Assembly: GCF_051912485.1 (NCBI RefSeq)
Contig: NZ_CP196822.1
Location: 2,232,001 to 2,296,000 of the forward strand
Direction of reading: 5' to 3'
Length of the DNA stretch: 64,000 nt
DNA from: Nitrobacter sp051912485
GTDB taxonomy: Bacteria; Pseudomonadota; Alphaproteobacteria; Rhizobiales; Xanthobacteraceae
The notes beneath the pieces are model-generated. The model was not told the DNA's origin, did no database searches, and saw only the letters and a program-made list of their open reading frames with translations. Position numbers and translations under genes: made by a program. This document shows positions 1-8,240 of the stretch, in pieces (within the stretch, counting starts at the first letter, position 1; the number at the start of each line of letters is the position of its first letter).

Positions 1-473
1 GGATCGCGCTGCGCGAGAACGGCGTGCAGCGCCTCCGGCCCATCGCGTTCGAGTCGCGCGCGAACGGCGTCGCGCACTTCGGATGGAATCGGCGGCACCG
101 CCGACAGGCCTCGCGTCAGCGCCTTGAAGTAAAGGCCGGAGCCGCCGGCGAAGATCGGCAGCCGGTTTTGCGCGCGCGCTTCCTCAAGGGCTTTCGCGGC
201 ATCGCCGACCCACATCCCGGCAGAGCAGTTTACGCACGCATCAACATGACCGTAGAGCCAGTGTGGCACCCGCGCTTCCTCGTCCGGCGTCGGGCGCGCC
301 GTGATAACGCGGAGATCACGATAGACTTGCATGGAGTCGGCATTGATGATGATGCCGCCGGTCCGTTCGGCAAGCGAAAGCGCCAGCGCAGACTTGCCGC
401 TCGCGGTCGGCCCTGCAATAAGCACGGCATCCGTCGCCAGCCCGTTTGCTCCGCCAAGGTCCTCCCCGCTCAT
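1..473 (-). CDS. miaA: tRNA dimethylallyltransferase MiaA (C-terminus outside window)
   Basis: MiaA transfers a dimethylallyl group to A37 of tRNAs that read UNN codons. Reading the minus strand from an ATG at 473 gives a short leader and then a P-loop GPTASGKS at residues 21-28. It continues with the family's conserved NADSMQVYRDL segment, ARPT and an FAGGSGLYFKAL stretch. The frame stays open to base 1, so only the N-terminal half (about 157 residues) is present. The start codon shares bases with the divergent serB start (CATG), so no intergenic spacer separates the two genes. The P-loop plus the downstream motifs make the family assignment secure. Confidence 0.93.
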   Translation of the reverse strand, partial: MSGEDLGGANGLATDAVLIAGPTASGKSALALSLAERTGGIIINADSMQVYRDLRVITARPTPDEEARVPHWLYGHVDACVNCSAGMWVGDAAKALEEARAQNRLPIFAGGSGLYFKALTRGLSAVPPIPSEVRDAVRARLERDGPEALHAVLAQRD

Positions 474-1365
474 GTCGCTCGTCGCCACGCTGATCTGTAA
501 TCCGGTTAATCCCGCGCTCGATAGTACGGTGCTGGACGGGGCGCGCGCAATTCTTGGCAATGCGGGTTCGGCGCACTGGCTGTGGGATGAGGTCGCGGCT
601 GACATTCCCTTCGAAAGCGATGAGCCCATTCCGACCATCATGCAACGCCTGCGCAAGGCGCGCGGCGACCTGCCGATCGATGTGGTGGTGCAGCCGCAGC
701 TCGACCGCCGCAAGAAGCTGTTCCTGGCTGACATGGACTCCACCATGATCGGCCAGGAATGCATCGACGAACTCGCAGATTTTGCCGGCCTCAAGGCGCA
801 TGTAGCCGCGATCACCGAGCGCGCCATGCGCGGCGAAATGCAATTTGAAGCCGCACTGCGCGAGCGCGTGGCGTTGCTGAAGGGACTTCCCGTCACCGTT
901 GTCGACGACGTACTGGCAAAACGCATCACGCCGACGCCGGGAGGCCGCGAACTGGTGATGACCATGCGCGCCAACGGCGCCTACACCTGCCTGATCTCCG
1001 GCGGCTTCACGCTCTTCACCAAGGAGGTGGCCGCCATGATCGGCTTCCAGGAAAATCGCGGCAACACGCTGCTGGTCGAAGACGGAAAATTATCGGGCAA
1101 GGCCGCCGAACCGATCATTGGCCGCGAGGCAAAACTTGCGACCCTGATCGAACTGCGCGAGGCCTTCGATCTCGACAATCTGGATACACTGGCGGTCGGC
1201 GACGGCGCCAACGACCTCGGCATGATCCAGAACGCAGGCCTCGGCGTCGCCTATCACGCCAAGCCGACGGTTGCCGCAGCGGCAGCCGCGCGAATCGATT
1301 ATGGCGACCTCACCGCGCTGCTGTATGCGCAAGGGTATCGGCGCGACGAGTTTGTGAGCGCTTAG
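472..1365 (+). CDS. serB: phosphoserine phosphatase SerB
   Basis: SerB is a HAD-superfamily enzyme that hydrolyses phosphoserine in the last step of serine synthesis. The chosen ATG (472) gives 297 residues beginning MSLVATLICNP. An in-frame ATG at 331 would add a leader antisense to miaA and was rejected. The HAD nucleophile motif DMDST is at residues 87-91, an SGGF motif follows mid-protein, and the Mg-binding VGDGANDLGM motif lies near residue 245. The N-terminal ~80 residues form the regulatory-like extension common in proteobacterial SerB. Its start overlaps that of divergent miaA. Confidence 0.95.
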   Translation: MSLVATLICNPVNPALDSTVLDGARAILGNAGSAHWLWDEVAADIPFESDEPIPTIMQRLRKARGDLPIDVVVQPQLDRRKKLFLADMDSTMIGQECIDELADFAGLKAHVAAITERAMRGEMQFEAALRERVALLKGLPVTVVDDVLAKRITPTPGGRELVMTMRANGAYTCLISGGFTLFTKEVAAMIGFQENRGNTLLVEDGKLSGKAAEPIIGREAKLATLIELREAFDLDNLDTLAVGDGANDLGMIQNAGLGVAYHAKPTVAAAAAARIDYGDLTALLYAQGYRRDEFVSA

Positions 1366-1393
1366 CTTCGAGCCAAATCCGGCGGAAAAATCA

Positions 1394-1426
1394 ATTCCGG
1401 ATCGCCGCTCATGCGGCGTCCGGAAT
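1394..1426. terminator. GC-rich inverted repeat between convergent serB and degP
   Basis: The arms ATTCCGGA(T)CGCCGC and GCGGCGTCCGGAAT surround a TCAT loop, with one unpaired base in the left arm. It lies 29 bases past the serB stop and 23 bases before the degP stop. The position suggests a shared terminator or REP-like palindrome. There is no long T tract, so terminator function is inferred. Confidence 0.5.
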
Positions 1427-1448
1427 GACGACAGATGGAAGTCGCGCC

Positions 1449-2945
1449 CTACTTCAGGCTCAGCGCCACGAACCGCAGTTCGCCGGCGCCGTTCGAAACC
1501 ATCAGCAGCACCGCCTTTTTGCCGTCCTTTTTCAGCTGATCGACGCGCTTGCGGATATCGGAAGCGCTGCTCACGGCTTCCTGCGCCACCTCGACGATGA
1601 CGTCGCCGGCGCTGAGCCGCTTCTCGGCAGCGTCGGAATCCGCTTCCACATCGGTGATGATGACGCCTTTGACGCTGTCCTTGATCTTGTAGCGCGTTCG
1701 CAGATCCTTGCTTAGCGCTGCGAGATCGAGACCGAGTGCCTTCTGCGTTACGGGCTTGTCGTCGCCGTCGGGCTTGGTCTTGATTGAGGCGGGCGTGGCC
1801 TTGTCGCTGTCGTCAAGCCGCCCCAGCGTCACCTTCTTGGTCTCTTCCTTGCCCTTACGGATGATCACGATATTGACGGTCTTGCCCACGGCGGTGTCGG
1901 CCACCATGCGCGACAGATCCTTGGGCTCCTTGATGTCCTTTCCGTCGAAGGAGATGACGACGTCGCCCGGTTCGATGCCGGCGGGCTTGGCCGGTCCCTT
2001 GTCCTCGACCCCGGCGACCAGCGCTCCGCGCGTCGGTTTGATATTGAGACTGTCGGCGATTTCGTCTGTGACCTGCTGAATGCGGACACCGAGCCAGCCG
2101 CGCCGCAGCTCACCGAACTGTCGCAATTGATCGACAACGCCGGCAACCGTTTTCGACGGCACCGCGAAGCCGATGCCGATCGAGCCGCCTGACGGCGAGA
2201 TGATCAGCGTGTTGACCCCCACGACCTCGCCGTCGAGGTTGAATAGCGGGCCACCAGAATTGCCGCGGTTGATGGCGGCGTCGGTCTGGATGTAGCTGTC
2301 ATAGGGGCCGTTGTTGATGTCGCGGTTGCGCGCCGAGACGATGCCGGCGGTAACGGAGCCGCCGAGGCTGAACGGATTGCCGATGGCGATCACCCACTCG
2401 CCGAGCCGCAACTTGTCAGAATCGCCGAACTTGACGGCGGTCAGCGTATGCGGCGGCTTGAACTTCAGCACGGCAAGATCGGTTTTCTTGTCGACGCCGA
2501 CGAGTTCGGCTTTGATCTTGGTGCCGTCATTCAGAATGACGTTGATCTCGTCGGAATCAGCGATGACGTGATTGTTGGTGACGACAATTCCGGCGGGATC
2601 GACGATGAATCCCGAGCCGAGCGAGTTGGTCTTGTGCGGTTGCAGACCGCCATCCTTGCCGCCGCGGCGGTTCTTGAAGAAATCGTCGAAAAACTCCTCG
2701 AATGGCGAGCCGGGCGGCAGTTGCGGGATCGCCCGACGACCCTCACTACCGCCGTTCTTGGCTTCAACCGTCTGAGTCGTCGAGATATTGACCACCGCAT
2801 CGATCACCTTTTCCGCGACGTCAGCAATGCCGTCGGGACCGCGAGCGAGAGCCGGCGCGGATATCAGGACACTCGCGGCGCTGAGGCAAAGCGCGGCCAG
2901 CAGGGACCGCCGGCGAAGGCTCAACGCGGGGAACGCTCCGGTCAT
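1449..2945 (-). CDS. degP: periplasmic Do-like serine protease (DegP/MucD family)
   Basis: This is an HtrA-family periplasmic protease/chaperone of 498 residues. The N-terminus has an Arg-rich start, a hydrophobic core and an ALA-type cleavage site near residue 35. The catalytic triad is visible: H126 in TNNHVIAD, D156 in KTDLAVL and S230 in RGNSGGPLF. Two PDZ-like segments follow at roughly 270-370 and 405-495. It is the last gene of the minus-strand run hflK-hflC-DUF2065-degP. That order is common in Rhizobiales and links the membrane FtsH regulators with periplasmic quality control. Confidence 0.95.
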   Translation of the reverse strand: MTGAFPALSLRRRSLLAALCLSAASVLISAPALARGPDGIADVAEKVIDAVVNISTTQTVEAKNGGSEGRRAIPQLPPGSPFEEFFDDFFKNRRGGKDGGLQPHKTNSLGSGFIVDPAGIVVTNNHVIADSDEINVILNDGTKIKAELVGVDKKTDLAVLKFKPPHTLTAVKFGDSDKLRLGEWVIAIGNPFSLGGSVTAGIVSARNRDINNGPYDSYIQTDAAINRGNSGGPLFNLDGEVVGVNTLIISPSGGSIGIGFAVPSKTVAGVVDQLRQFGELRRGWLGVRIQQVTDEIADSLNIKPTRGALVAGVEDKGPAKPAGIEPGDVVISFDGKDIKEPKDLSRMVADTAVGKTVNIVIIRKGKEETKKVTLGRLDDSDKATPASIKTKPDGDDKPVTQKALGLDLAALSKDLRTRYKIKDSVKGVIITDVEADSDAAEKRLSAGDVIVEVAQEAVSSASDIRKRVDQLKKDGKKAVLLMVSNGAGELRFVALSLK

Positions 2946-3104
2946 GTTTCGAATCTCTCCTGGGGAAGCATATTGCTGGGCGTACAGTGCGCCCGAACGC
3001 CGTAGCTGCGCAAGCAGCGGAAACGGCGTTCGCCGGCCACCAGCGGTTTCGATTACGGCAAAAAGCTGGCGCTGCCTTCACGTTACCGTTGCCACCGGCA
3101 GCGG

Positions 3105-3305
3105 CTAGTGCCTGACCAACCAGATCAGGATCAGTCCAGCGATCGCCGAACCGATGCCGATCATCCGCAGAACGTGTTCCGGCGCTGCCAGCGCGCTTTT
3201 CATGGCCCGCCGCGTCCAATCCGGCGCTGCCGCGAACAGGATGCCTTCGAGCATGAAAAGAATACCAAGACCGATCAGGAAATCAGCGAAGGCAATGGAA
3301 CCCAT
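3105..3305 (-). CDS. DUF2065 small inner-membrane protein
   Basis: A 66-residue protein with two hydrophobic helices (about residues 4-24 and 44-64) separated by an APDWTRRAMKSALAAPEHVLR-like loop typical of DUF2065 (YjeT-like) proteins. The start at MGSIAFADF was chosen because upstream in-frame codons are Arg-rich low-complexity sequence. It lies between hflC and degP on the same strand, the usual place for this family beside hflKC. Its molecular function is not known. Confidence 0.85.
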   Translation of the reverse strand: MGSIAFADFLIGLGILFMLEGILFAAAPDWTRRAMKSALAAPEHVLRMIGIGSAIAGLILIWLVRH

Positions 3306-3342
3306 CGAACGGCGTCTCCCCCGGCATCGTAATGTTTCCGGT

Positions 3343-4233
3343 TTACGGCTTCGGCGCCGAAGGCCTGCCGCCCGGATGCCCAAAGAAACGGAAGAAGTCG
3401 GAATCGGGCCTCAGCAGGAAGCGCGTGTCGCTGCCCTTCAATCCGTTCTGGTAGGCGGTCATTGACCGGTAGAACGCAAAGAATTCCGGAGCCTTGTTGT
3501 ACGCCTCAGCAAACAGCCGGTTGCGCTCGCCATCGCCCTGGCCGCGGATCTGCTCGGCCGCGGAATTGGCCTCGGCCACGATCACGGTCGCTTCGCGATC
3601 AGCCTTGGCCCGGATCTCCTGCGCTTTCTGACCACCCTGAGCGCGGAACTCGGCGGCTTCGCGTTGTCGCTCAGTCTGCATGCGCTGATACACCGCCTGG
3701 CTGTTCTGATCCGGCAGATCGGCTCGCCGAATCCGGACATCGACGACCGAGATGCCGTATCCGCTGGCCTCCTTGTCGAGCTGATCGCGAATGCGGCCCA
3801 TCAGTTGTTCGCGCTCATCCCGCACGACCTGGATGAAGGTTACCTCGCCCAGAACCCGGCGCAGCGACGCATTGAGCAGCGTCGTCAACTGAATATTGGC
3901 TGCCTGGACGCTGCCCACGCTTTGGTAGAACCGCAGCGCATCCTTGATTCGATAGCGCGCGAACGCATCGACAACGAGCCGTTTCTGATCCGATGCAATG
4001 ACTTCCTGCGACGCCTGCTCGAGGTCCAGAATTCGTTTGTCGATCGCGATCACGGAATCAACGAACGGCGCCTTGAAATGCAATCCCGGCTCCGTGACGA
4101 CACGCACCGGTTCGCCTAACCGCACCAGCAGCACCTGCTCGGTCTGGTTCACCGTGAAAACGGCGCTGTATGCCACCACCAGCAAGGCCAGACCAACCAG
4201 GAGCCCGGCAATCCCTAAAACTCCGATTTTCAT
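3343..4233 (-). CDS. hflC: HflC, FtsH protease modulator subunit
   Basis: A 296-residue SPFH/prohibitin-family protein. It has an N-terminal signal-anchor (residues 5-25), then a band-7 domain including VNQTEQVLLVRLGEP and a DVRIRRADLP motif. An Ala/Gln/Glu-rich coiled coil follows around residues 190-245. With HflK it forms the membrane complex that encloses and restrains FtsH. Its ATG overlaps the hflK stop by four bases (ATGA), so the two are translationally coupled. Confidence 0.96.
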   Translation of the reverse strand: MKIGVLGIAGLLVGLALLVVAYSAVFTVNQTEQVLLVRLGEPVRVVTEPGLHFKAPFVDSVIAIDKRILDLEQASQEVIASDQKRLVVDAFARYRIKDALRFYQSVGSVQAANIQLTTLLNASLRRVLGEVTFIQVVRDEREQLMGRIRDQLDKEASGYGISVVDVRIRRADLPDQNSQAVYQRMQTERQREAAEFRAQGGQKAQEIRAKADREATVIVAEANSAAEQIRGQGDGERNRLFAEAYNKAPEFFAFYRSMTAYQNGLKGSDTRFLLRPDSDFFRFFGHPGGRPSAPKP

Positions 4234-5384
4234 CGGGCGCTCCCGTTCGTCTTGGCTGGCTGGTTCGCGGTCGCGGAGCCGCCGCGCTGCGATGTCAATT
4301 CGTTCAGCGGCAGGTAAGGCACAATACCCGGCGAAGACGATGAACCCGGATCGTACACAAGCTTGTCGGCGCCCCCGAGCACCTTTTCCATGGTCTCCAG
4401 GTAGATACGCTCACGCGTCACCTCAGGCGACGCCTTGTAGGCTTCATAAACCTGCAGGAACCGGGAACTCTGACCCTTGGCTTCGGCGACGGCCTGTCCC
4501 TTGTAGCCTTCAGCATCCTGCACGATCTGCGACCCCCGTCCACGCGCATCGGGAATGACGCGATTGGCATAAGTCTGGGCTTCGTTCTGCAGTCGCTCAA
4601 GGTCGGCGCGCGCCGCCTGCACGTCGCGGAATGAATCGATGACCTGAGTCGGTGGGTCGACCTTCTGCATTTGCACCTGCTGGATCAGAACGCCGGCGCC
4701 GTACTGGTCCAGCGTCTTCTGCATCAGATCCTGCACCGAGATTTCAATTTTGGTTCGCTCGGACGTCAGAATCGGTTGAATATCTGAGCGCCCGACCAGC
4801 TCGCGCATCGAGCTTTCGGCCACAGCTTTGACGGTACCTTCCGGATTCTGGATATTGAACAGGAAGTCGCCGACCCCATCCGGCTTGATCCGCCACAACA
4901 CGGTGAAATCGACGTCGACGATGTTTTCGTCGCCGGTCAGCATCAGGCTTTCCTCAGGCACATCGCGCATCGTGCTGGTGTTCCGCGCCGGGTCCTGCGC
5001 CAGCGTCAAACCGATATTGAGGGTCGAGACGCGCAGCGCCTTTGGCAGCAACACCGACTCGATCGGATACGGCAGGTGATAGTTGAGGCCCGGCTGCACG
5101 GTCCGCACGTGCTTGCCGAAGCGCAGCACCACGCCGAGTTCTTCCGACTGCACCCGGAAGAAACCGGACATGCCCCAGATCACAATCGCACCGATCAGTA
5201 TCAGCATGATGCCCATGCCGCTCAGATGTCCGCCGGGCAACAATTGCTTGATGCGTTCCTGGGCCCGGCGCAGCAGATCCTCCAGATCGGGAGGCTTCGG
5301 TCCCCCCGCCGGCTGCGGGCCGGATCCCCATGGTCCTTTTGGACCAGAGCCCCACGGACCTCCGCTTTGATTCTTCCACGGCAT
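4230..5384 (-). CDS. hflK: HflK, FtsH protease modulator subunit
   Basis: A band-7 partner of HflC with 384 residues. A Gly/Pro-rich cytoplasmic N-terminus (repeated GPWGSGP units) is followed by a membrane anchor near residues 58-78 and an SPFH domain (SEELGVVLRFGKHV, PGLNYHLPYPIE). The C-terminal helical region contains the conserved DVQAARADLERLQNEAQ. The ATG at 5384 is preferred over a GTG two codons upstream because GGAGGAG sits seven bases before the ATG and would abut the GTG. The stop overlaps the hflC start. Confidence 0.96.
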   Translation of the reverse strand: MPWKNQSGGPWGSGPKGPWGSGPQPAGGPKPPDLEDLLRRAQERIKQLLPGGHLSGMGIMLILIGAIVIWGMSGFFRVQSEELGVVLRFGKHVRTVQPGLNYHLPYPIESVLLPKALRVSTLNIGLTLAQDPARNTSTMRDVPEESLMLTGDENIVDVDFTVLWRIKPDGVGDFLFNIQNPEGTVKAVAESSMRELVGRSDIQPILTSERTKIEISVQDLMQKTLDQYGAGVLIQQVQMQKVDPPTQVIDSFRDVQAARADLERLQNEAQTYANRVIPDARGRGSQIVQDAEGYKGQAVAEAKGQSSRFLQVYEAYKASPEVTRERIYLETMEKVLGGADKLVYDPGSSSSPGIVPYLPLNELTSQRGGSATANQPAKTNGSAR

Positions 5385-5544
5385 CGACACTCTCCTCCGC
5401 GCGGATCCGGGCTTCGCAACCCCCAGCCTCGCTCTGTCTGTTCGACCTTATAGGGGACGCTCACGACCCTTACAACGCGGCTTGTTGGCTGCAAGGAGCT
5501 ATATCCGAACAGAAAATTGTCAATGTTAACGTTGCGGAGTTCGA

Positions 5545-6081
5545 TTAATGCGGCGTCCGACGACGATATGTCACATAAGAATAGTCGGAGGTGTCGCCCG
5601 CGATCGCCCGGTTTCCGCTGCGGTCGGTTTCGCGCCAAACCGACGGATCGATCGTTGGAAAAACGGCATCGCCATCGACCTCGGCGTGAACCTCCGTGAC
5701 TTCGAGACGATCCGCCGCCGGCATCGACGCGACATAAATCTCCGCGCCGCCGATCACCGCAATCTCGGTGACCGAACGTCGCAGCGCATCCCCTCTTGCG
5801 ACGGCAAGGGCGTCCGCCAGCGATCGCGTCACCACGGCGCCGGTCGCAGCGAAGTCCGGGTCGCGGGTGATGACGATATTGGTCCGTCCCGGCAGTGGCC
5901 GGCGCAACGAGTCGAAGGTCTTGCGGCCCATCACGATGGGCTTGCCCAAGGTGATCGCCTTGAAGCGTTGCTGGTCGGCCTTTAGCCGCCACGGAATATC
6001 GTTGCCCTTGCCGATCACGCCGTTCTCGGCCACCGCGACGACCAGAACAATTTCCAGATGCCGAGAGACAGCCGCGATCAC
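5545..6081 (-). CDS. folA: dihydrofolate reductase
   Basis: DHFR of 178 residues that regenerates tetrahydrofolate. Visible family motifs are VVAVAENGVIGKGNDIPW near the N-terminus, the NADPH-binding VMGRKTFDSL and a second VIGGAEIYV. It overlaps the thyA stop by four bases. The arrangement is functional because thymidylate synthase produces the dihydrofolate that DHFR recycles. The first ~9 residues (MIAAVSRHL) are slightly longer than in E. coli, so a later start is possible but not needed. Confidence 0.95.
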   Translation of the reverse strand: MIAAVSRHLEIVLVVAVAENGVIGKGNDIPWRLKADQQRFKAITLGKPIVMGRKTFDSLRRPLPGRTNIVITRDPDFAATGAVVTRSLADALAVARGDALRRSVTEIAVIGGAEIYVASMPAADRLEVTEVHAEVDGDAVFPTIDPSVWRETDRSGNRAIAGDTSDYSYVTYRRRTPH

Positions 6082-6872
6082 ACCGCGACCTCGGCTTTGA
6101 TGTGGGGATGGGGATCATAGTTCTCGAGTTTGAAATCCTCGTAGCGGAACGCGAAGATATTCCTCACCTCGGGATTGATCGTCATCGTCGGTAGCGGACG
6201 CGCCGGCCGGGTGAGCTGAAGCCGTGCCTGCTCGAGGTGATTCGAATAGAGATGCGCGTCGCCGAGGCTATGCACGAAGTCCCCGGGCTTGAGCTCTGTG
6301 ACCTGCGCGACCATCATCGTCAGCAACGCATAGGACGCGATGTTGAAGGGCACGCCCAGAAACACATCCGCCGAGCGCTGATAGAGCTGGCACGATAGTT
6401 TTCCGTTGGCGACATAGAACTGAAACAGGCAGTGGCATGGTGGCAGCGCCATCTTGTCGACATCGGCCGGATTCCACGCGCTGACGATCAACCGCCGCGA
6501 ATCCGGATTGCGCTTGATCATGTCGACCACGTTGGCGATCTGGTCGATGCTGCGTCCGTCCGGCGCAGGCCATGAGCGCCACTGCGAACCGTAAACCGGT
6601 CCGAGATCGCCGTTGGCGTCGGCCCATTCATCCCAGATCGAGACGCCGTGGTCCCTCAGATACTTGATGTTGGTCTCGCCCTTCAGAAACCAGAGCAACT
6701 CATGCACGATCGACTTGAGCGGGAGCTTCTTTGTGGTCAGCATCGGAAATCCCGATGCGAGATTGAAACGCATCTGATGCCCGAAGATGGACAACGTTCC
6801 GGTGCCGGTACGGTCATGCTTCTTCGCACCGTCGCTGAGTATTCGTTCAAGCAGATCGTGGTACTGGTTCAT
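6078..6872 (-). CDS. thyA: thymidylate synthase ThyA
   Basis: A classical folate-dependent thymidylate synthase of 264 residues. It matches E. coli ThyA in length, with the nucleophile C146 in the PPCHCLFQFY motif, RTGTGT near residue 21 and the QLYQRSADVFLGVPFNIASYA substrate-binding block. It converts dUMP to dTMP and is the first gene of the minus-strand thyA-folA unit that leads into hflK-hflC. Confidence 0.97.
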   Translation of the reverse strand: MNQYHDLLERILSDGAKKHDRTGTGTLSIFGHQMRFNLASGFPMLTTKKLPLKSIVHELLWFLKGETNIKYLRDHGVSIWDEWADANGDLGPVYGSQWRSWPAPDGRSIDQIANVVDMIKRNPDSRRLIVSAWNPADVDKMALPPCHCLFQFYVANGKLSCQLYQRSADVFLGVPFNIASYALLTMMVAQVTELKPGDFVHSLGDAHLYSNHLEQARLQLTRPARPLPTMTINPEVRNIFAFRYEDFKLENYDPHPHIKAEVAV

Positions 6873-7121
6873 GACATTGGCGCTCTTCGAGTCAGCTTAG
6901 CGCCCGACCGGCCGGGCCGACAGCAACGACTCGGGCTTTTGCCCGGATTATACCGAGGAAAAACGGGATCGCTGGGGCAAGACGCGGTTTTGCCTCCACA
7001 TTCACATCCAGGGTAACGGGGTCGGGCCGAGCAAACCTCGCTCGATTTCCGGTGTGGCGCCAACCGAAAGCGCGAAATGTGCCGTCGAGCACCCTTTTTT
7101 CCTCAACACTTGCAGACTATA

Positions 7122-7411
7122 TTCAGGGTGCCGGTTCGCCGGCTATGGAAATAAACGGCCGTCGTAATAAACCATTCGGACCCGGGGGCAGTACCCGGCG
7201 CCTCCACCAGAGCCCGACCCGGCTGATGCGGGTTCCGGCGGGGGCGAAACAGGATCGACGAGGGCGTAAAGGGCTCGCTTTTTCTCGGTATGGTTCCGCC
7301 GTTATCGGGCTATGCAATAGTTGCAAACGACAACTATGCTCCGGTTGCTCAGGCTGCGTAACGCAGTTTGAAAGACCATTCTGAAGTCCTAGCGGGTTAA
7401 GCTCCGCTAGG
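7122..7411 (+). ncRNA. ssrA: tmRNA (ssrA), circularly permuted two-piece alphaproteobacterial form
   Basis: tmRNA rescues stalled ribosomes and tags nascent proteins. The acceptor piece comes first and ends in a T-arm and acceptor strand CGCCTCC followed by ACCA at 7206-7209. After a short intervening segment, the coding piece starts at 7240 with GGGGGCG, which pairs with CGCCTCC (one G-U), then GAAAC as in tmRNAs. The tag is encoded at 7323-7361 and reads ANDNYAPVAQAA-stop. A perfect 8-bp hairpin (CCTAGCGG/CCGCTAGG, 7388-7411) closes the 3' part. The exact 5' end of the acceptor piece was estimated. The permuted arrangement is characteristic of alphaproteobacteria. Confidence 0.9.
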
Positions 7412-7419
7412 CGGGGTTC

Positions 7420-7445
7420 GGAGGCACCTGGCAACAGAAGCCTCC
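7420..7445 (+). terminator. hairpin downstream of tmRNA
   Basis: GGAGGC and GCCTCC form a six-pair stem around a 14-base loop, followed by ACTTT. It lies just past the tmRNA coding piece and is the likely terminator or processing hairpin. The loop is long and the T tract short, so the role is tentative. Confidence 0.45.
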
Positions 7446-7617
7446 ACTTTCATCCGTTCGCAGCCTACTCAACGAGCCGCGACAATAATTTTCACCCGTC
7501 CGACCTGACCGTTGCTGACCTGGCGCGATCGCCGGAGTACCATCAGCAAACAGTGCGAGTCGGCTTCAAACGCTCGCAGCGAGTTGCACGACTCTGCGGA
7601 GGCGACGAGACTAACCG

Positions 7618-8151
7618 ATGGCAACCGATCAAATCCGATACGATGTGCTGGCGCGCGACGCGCTGCGCGGCGTTCTACGCCGGGTGCTGATGGATGCCGC
7701 CGAACAAGGGCTGCCGGGCGAGCATCACTTTTTCATCACTTTTCTGTCGAAGGCCGACGGGGTGAAGATTTCGCCCCGCCTTCTAGCCCAGCACCCTGAG
7801 GAAATGACTATCATTCTTCAGCACCAGTTCTGGGATCTGACGGTGACCGAGGACCGCTTCGAGGTCGGCTTGTCGTTCGGCGGCGTGCCCGAGCGCCTCG
7901 TGGTTCCTTTCAACGCAATCAAAAGCTTCTTCGATCCGTCGGTACAGTTCGGTCTGCAGTTCGAGACCGCCGAGACCGAGGCAACTGCGGCCGATATGCC
8001 GCCAGGAGCGCCTTCGCCGCAGGTCTTGGCCGTTCCGGACGCTCCTGCACTGCCCGTCGCGGCCGAAACCGAAGACAAATCCGAAGACAAACCCAAACCC
8101 GGCGACGGCGCCGAGGTTGTCAGGCTGGACCGCTTCCGAAAGAAGAAGTAG
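7618..8151 (+). CDS. sspB: SspB-family ClpXP adaptor (alphaproteobacterial type)
   Basis: A 177-residue protein with the SspB core at residues 1-115, including QGLPGEHHFFITF, ISPRLLAQHPEEMTIILQHQFWDL and a conserved FGGVPERLVVPFNAIKSFFDPSV block. A long acidic/Pro/Ala linker leads to a basic C-terminus (VVRLDRFRKKK). In the family that tail docks on ClpX. SspB delivers ssrA-tagged proteins to ClpXP. It begins about 170 bases after the tmRNA hairpin on the same strand, so tag and adaptor are neighbours. Confidence 0.92.
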   Translation: MATDQIRYDVLARDALRGVLRRVLMDAAEQGLPGEHHFFITFLSKADGVKISPRLLAQHPEEMTIILQHQFWDLTVTEDRFEVGLSFGGVPERLVVPFNAIKSFFDPSVQFGLQFETAETEATAADMPPGAPSPQVLAVPDAPALPVAAETEDKSEDKPKPGDGAEVVRLDRFRKKK

Positions 8152-8240
8152 TCCGCGTTGCATTTGGCGAGGTGTCCTAATCCTCGGGATGCGGCTGTTT
8201 GCGTTTGCCGTCGCCGCATCGAGCATAACGGACTTCATCC

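Noticed and set aside
24..500. 158-codon plus-strand frame opposite miaA
   Set aside because: Arg-rich antisense shadow of miaA with no family resemblance; miaA motifs on the minus strand are decisive.
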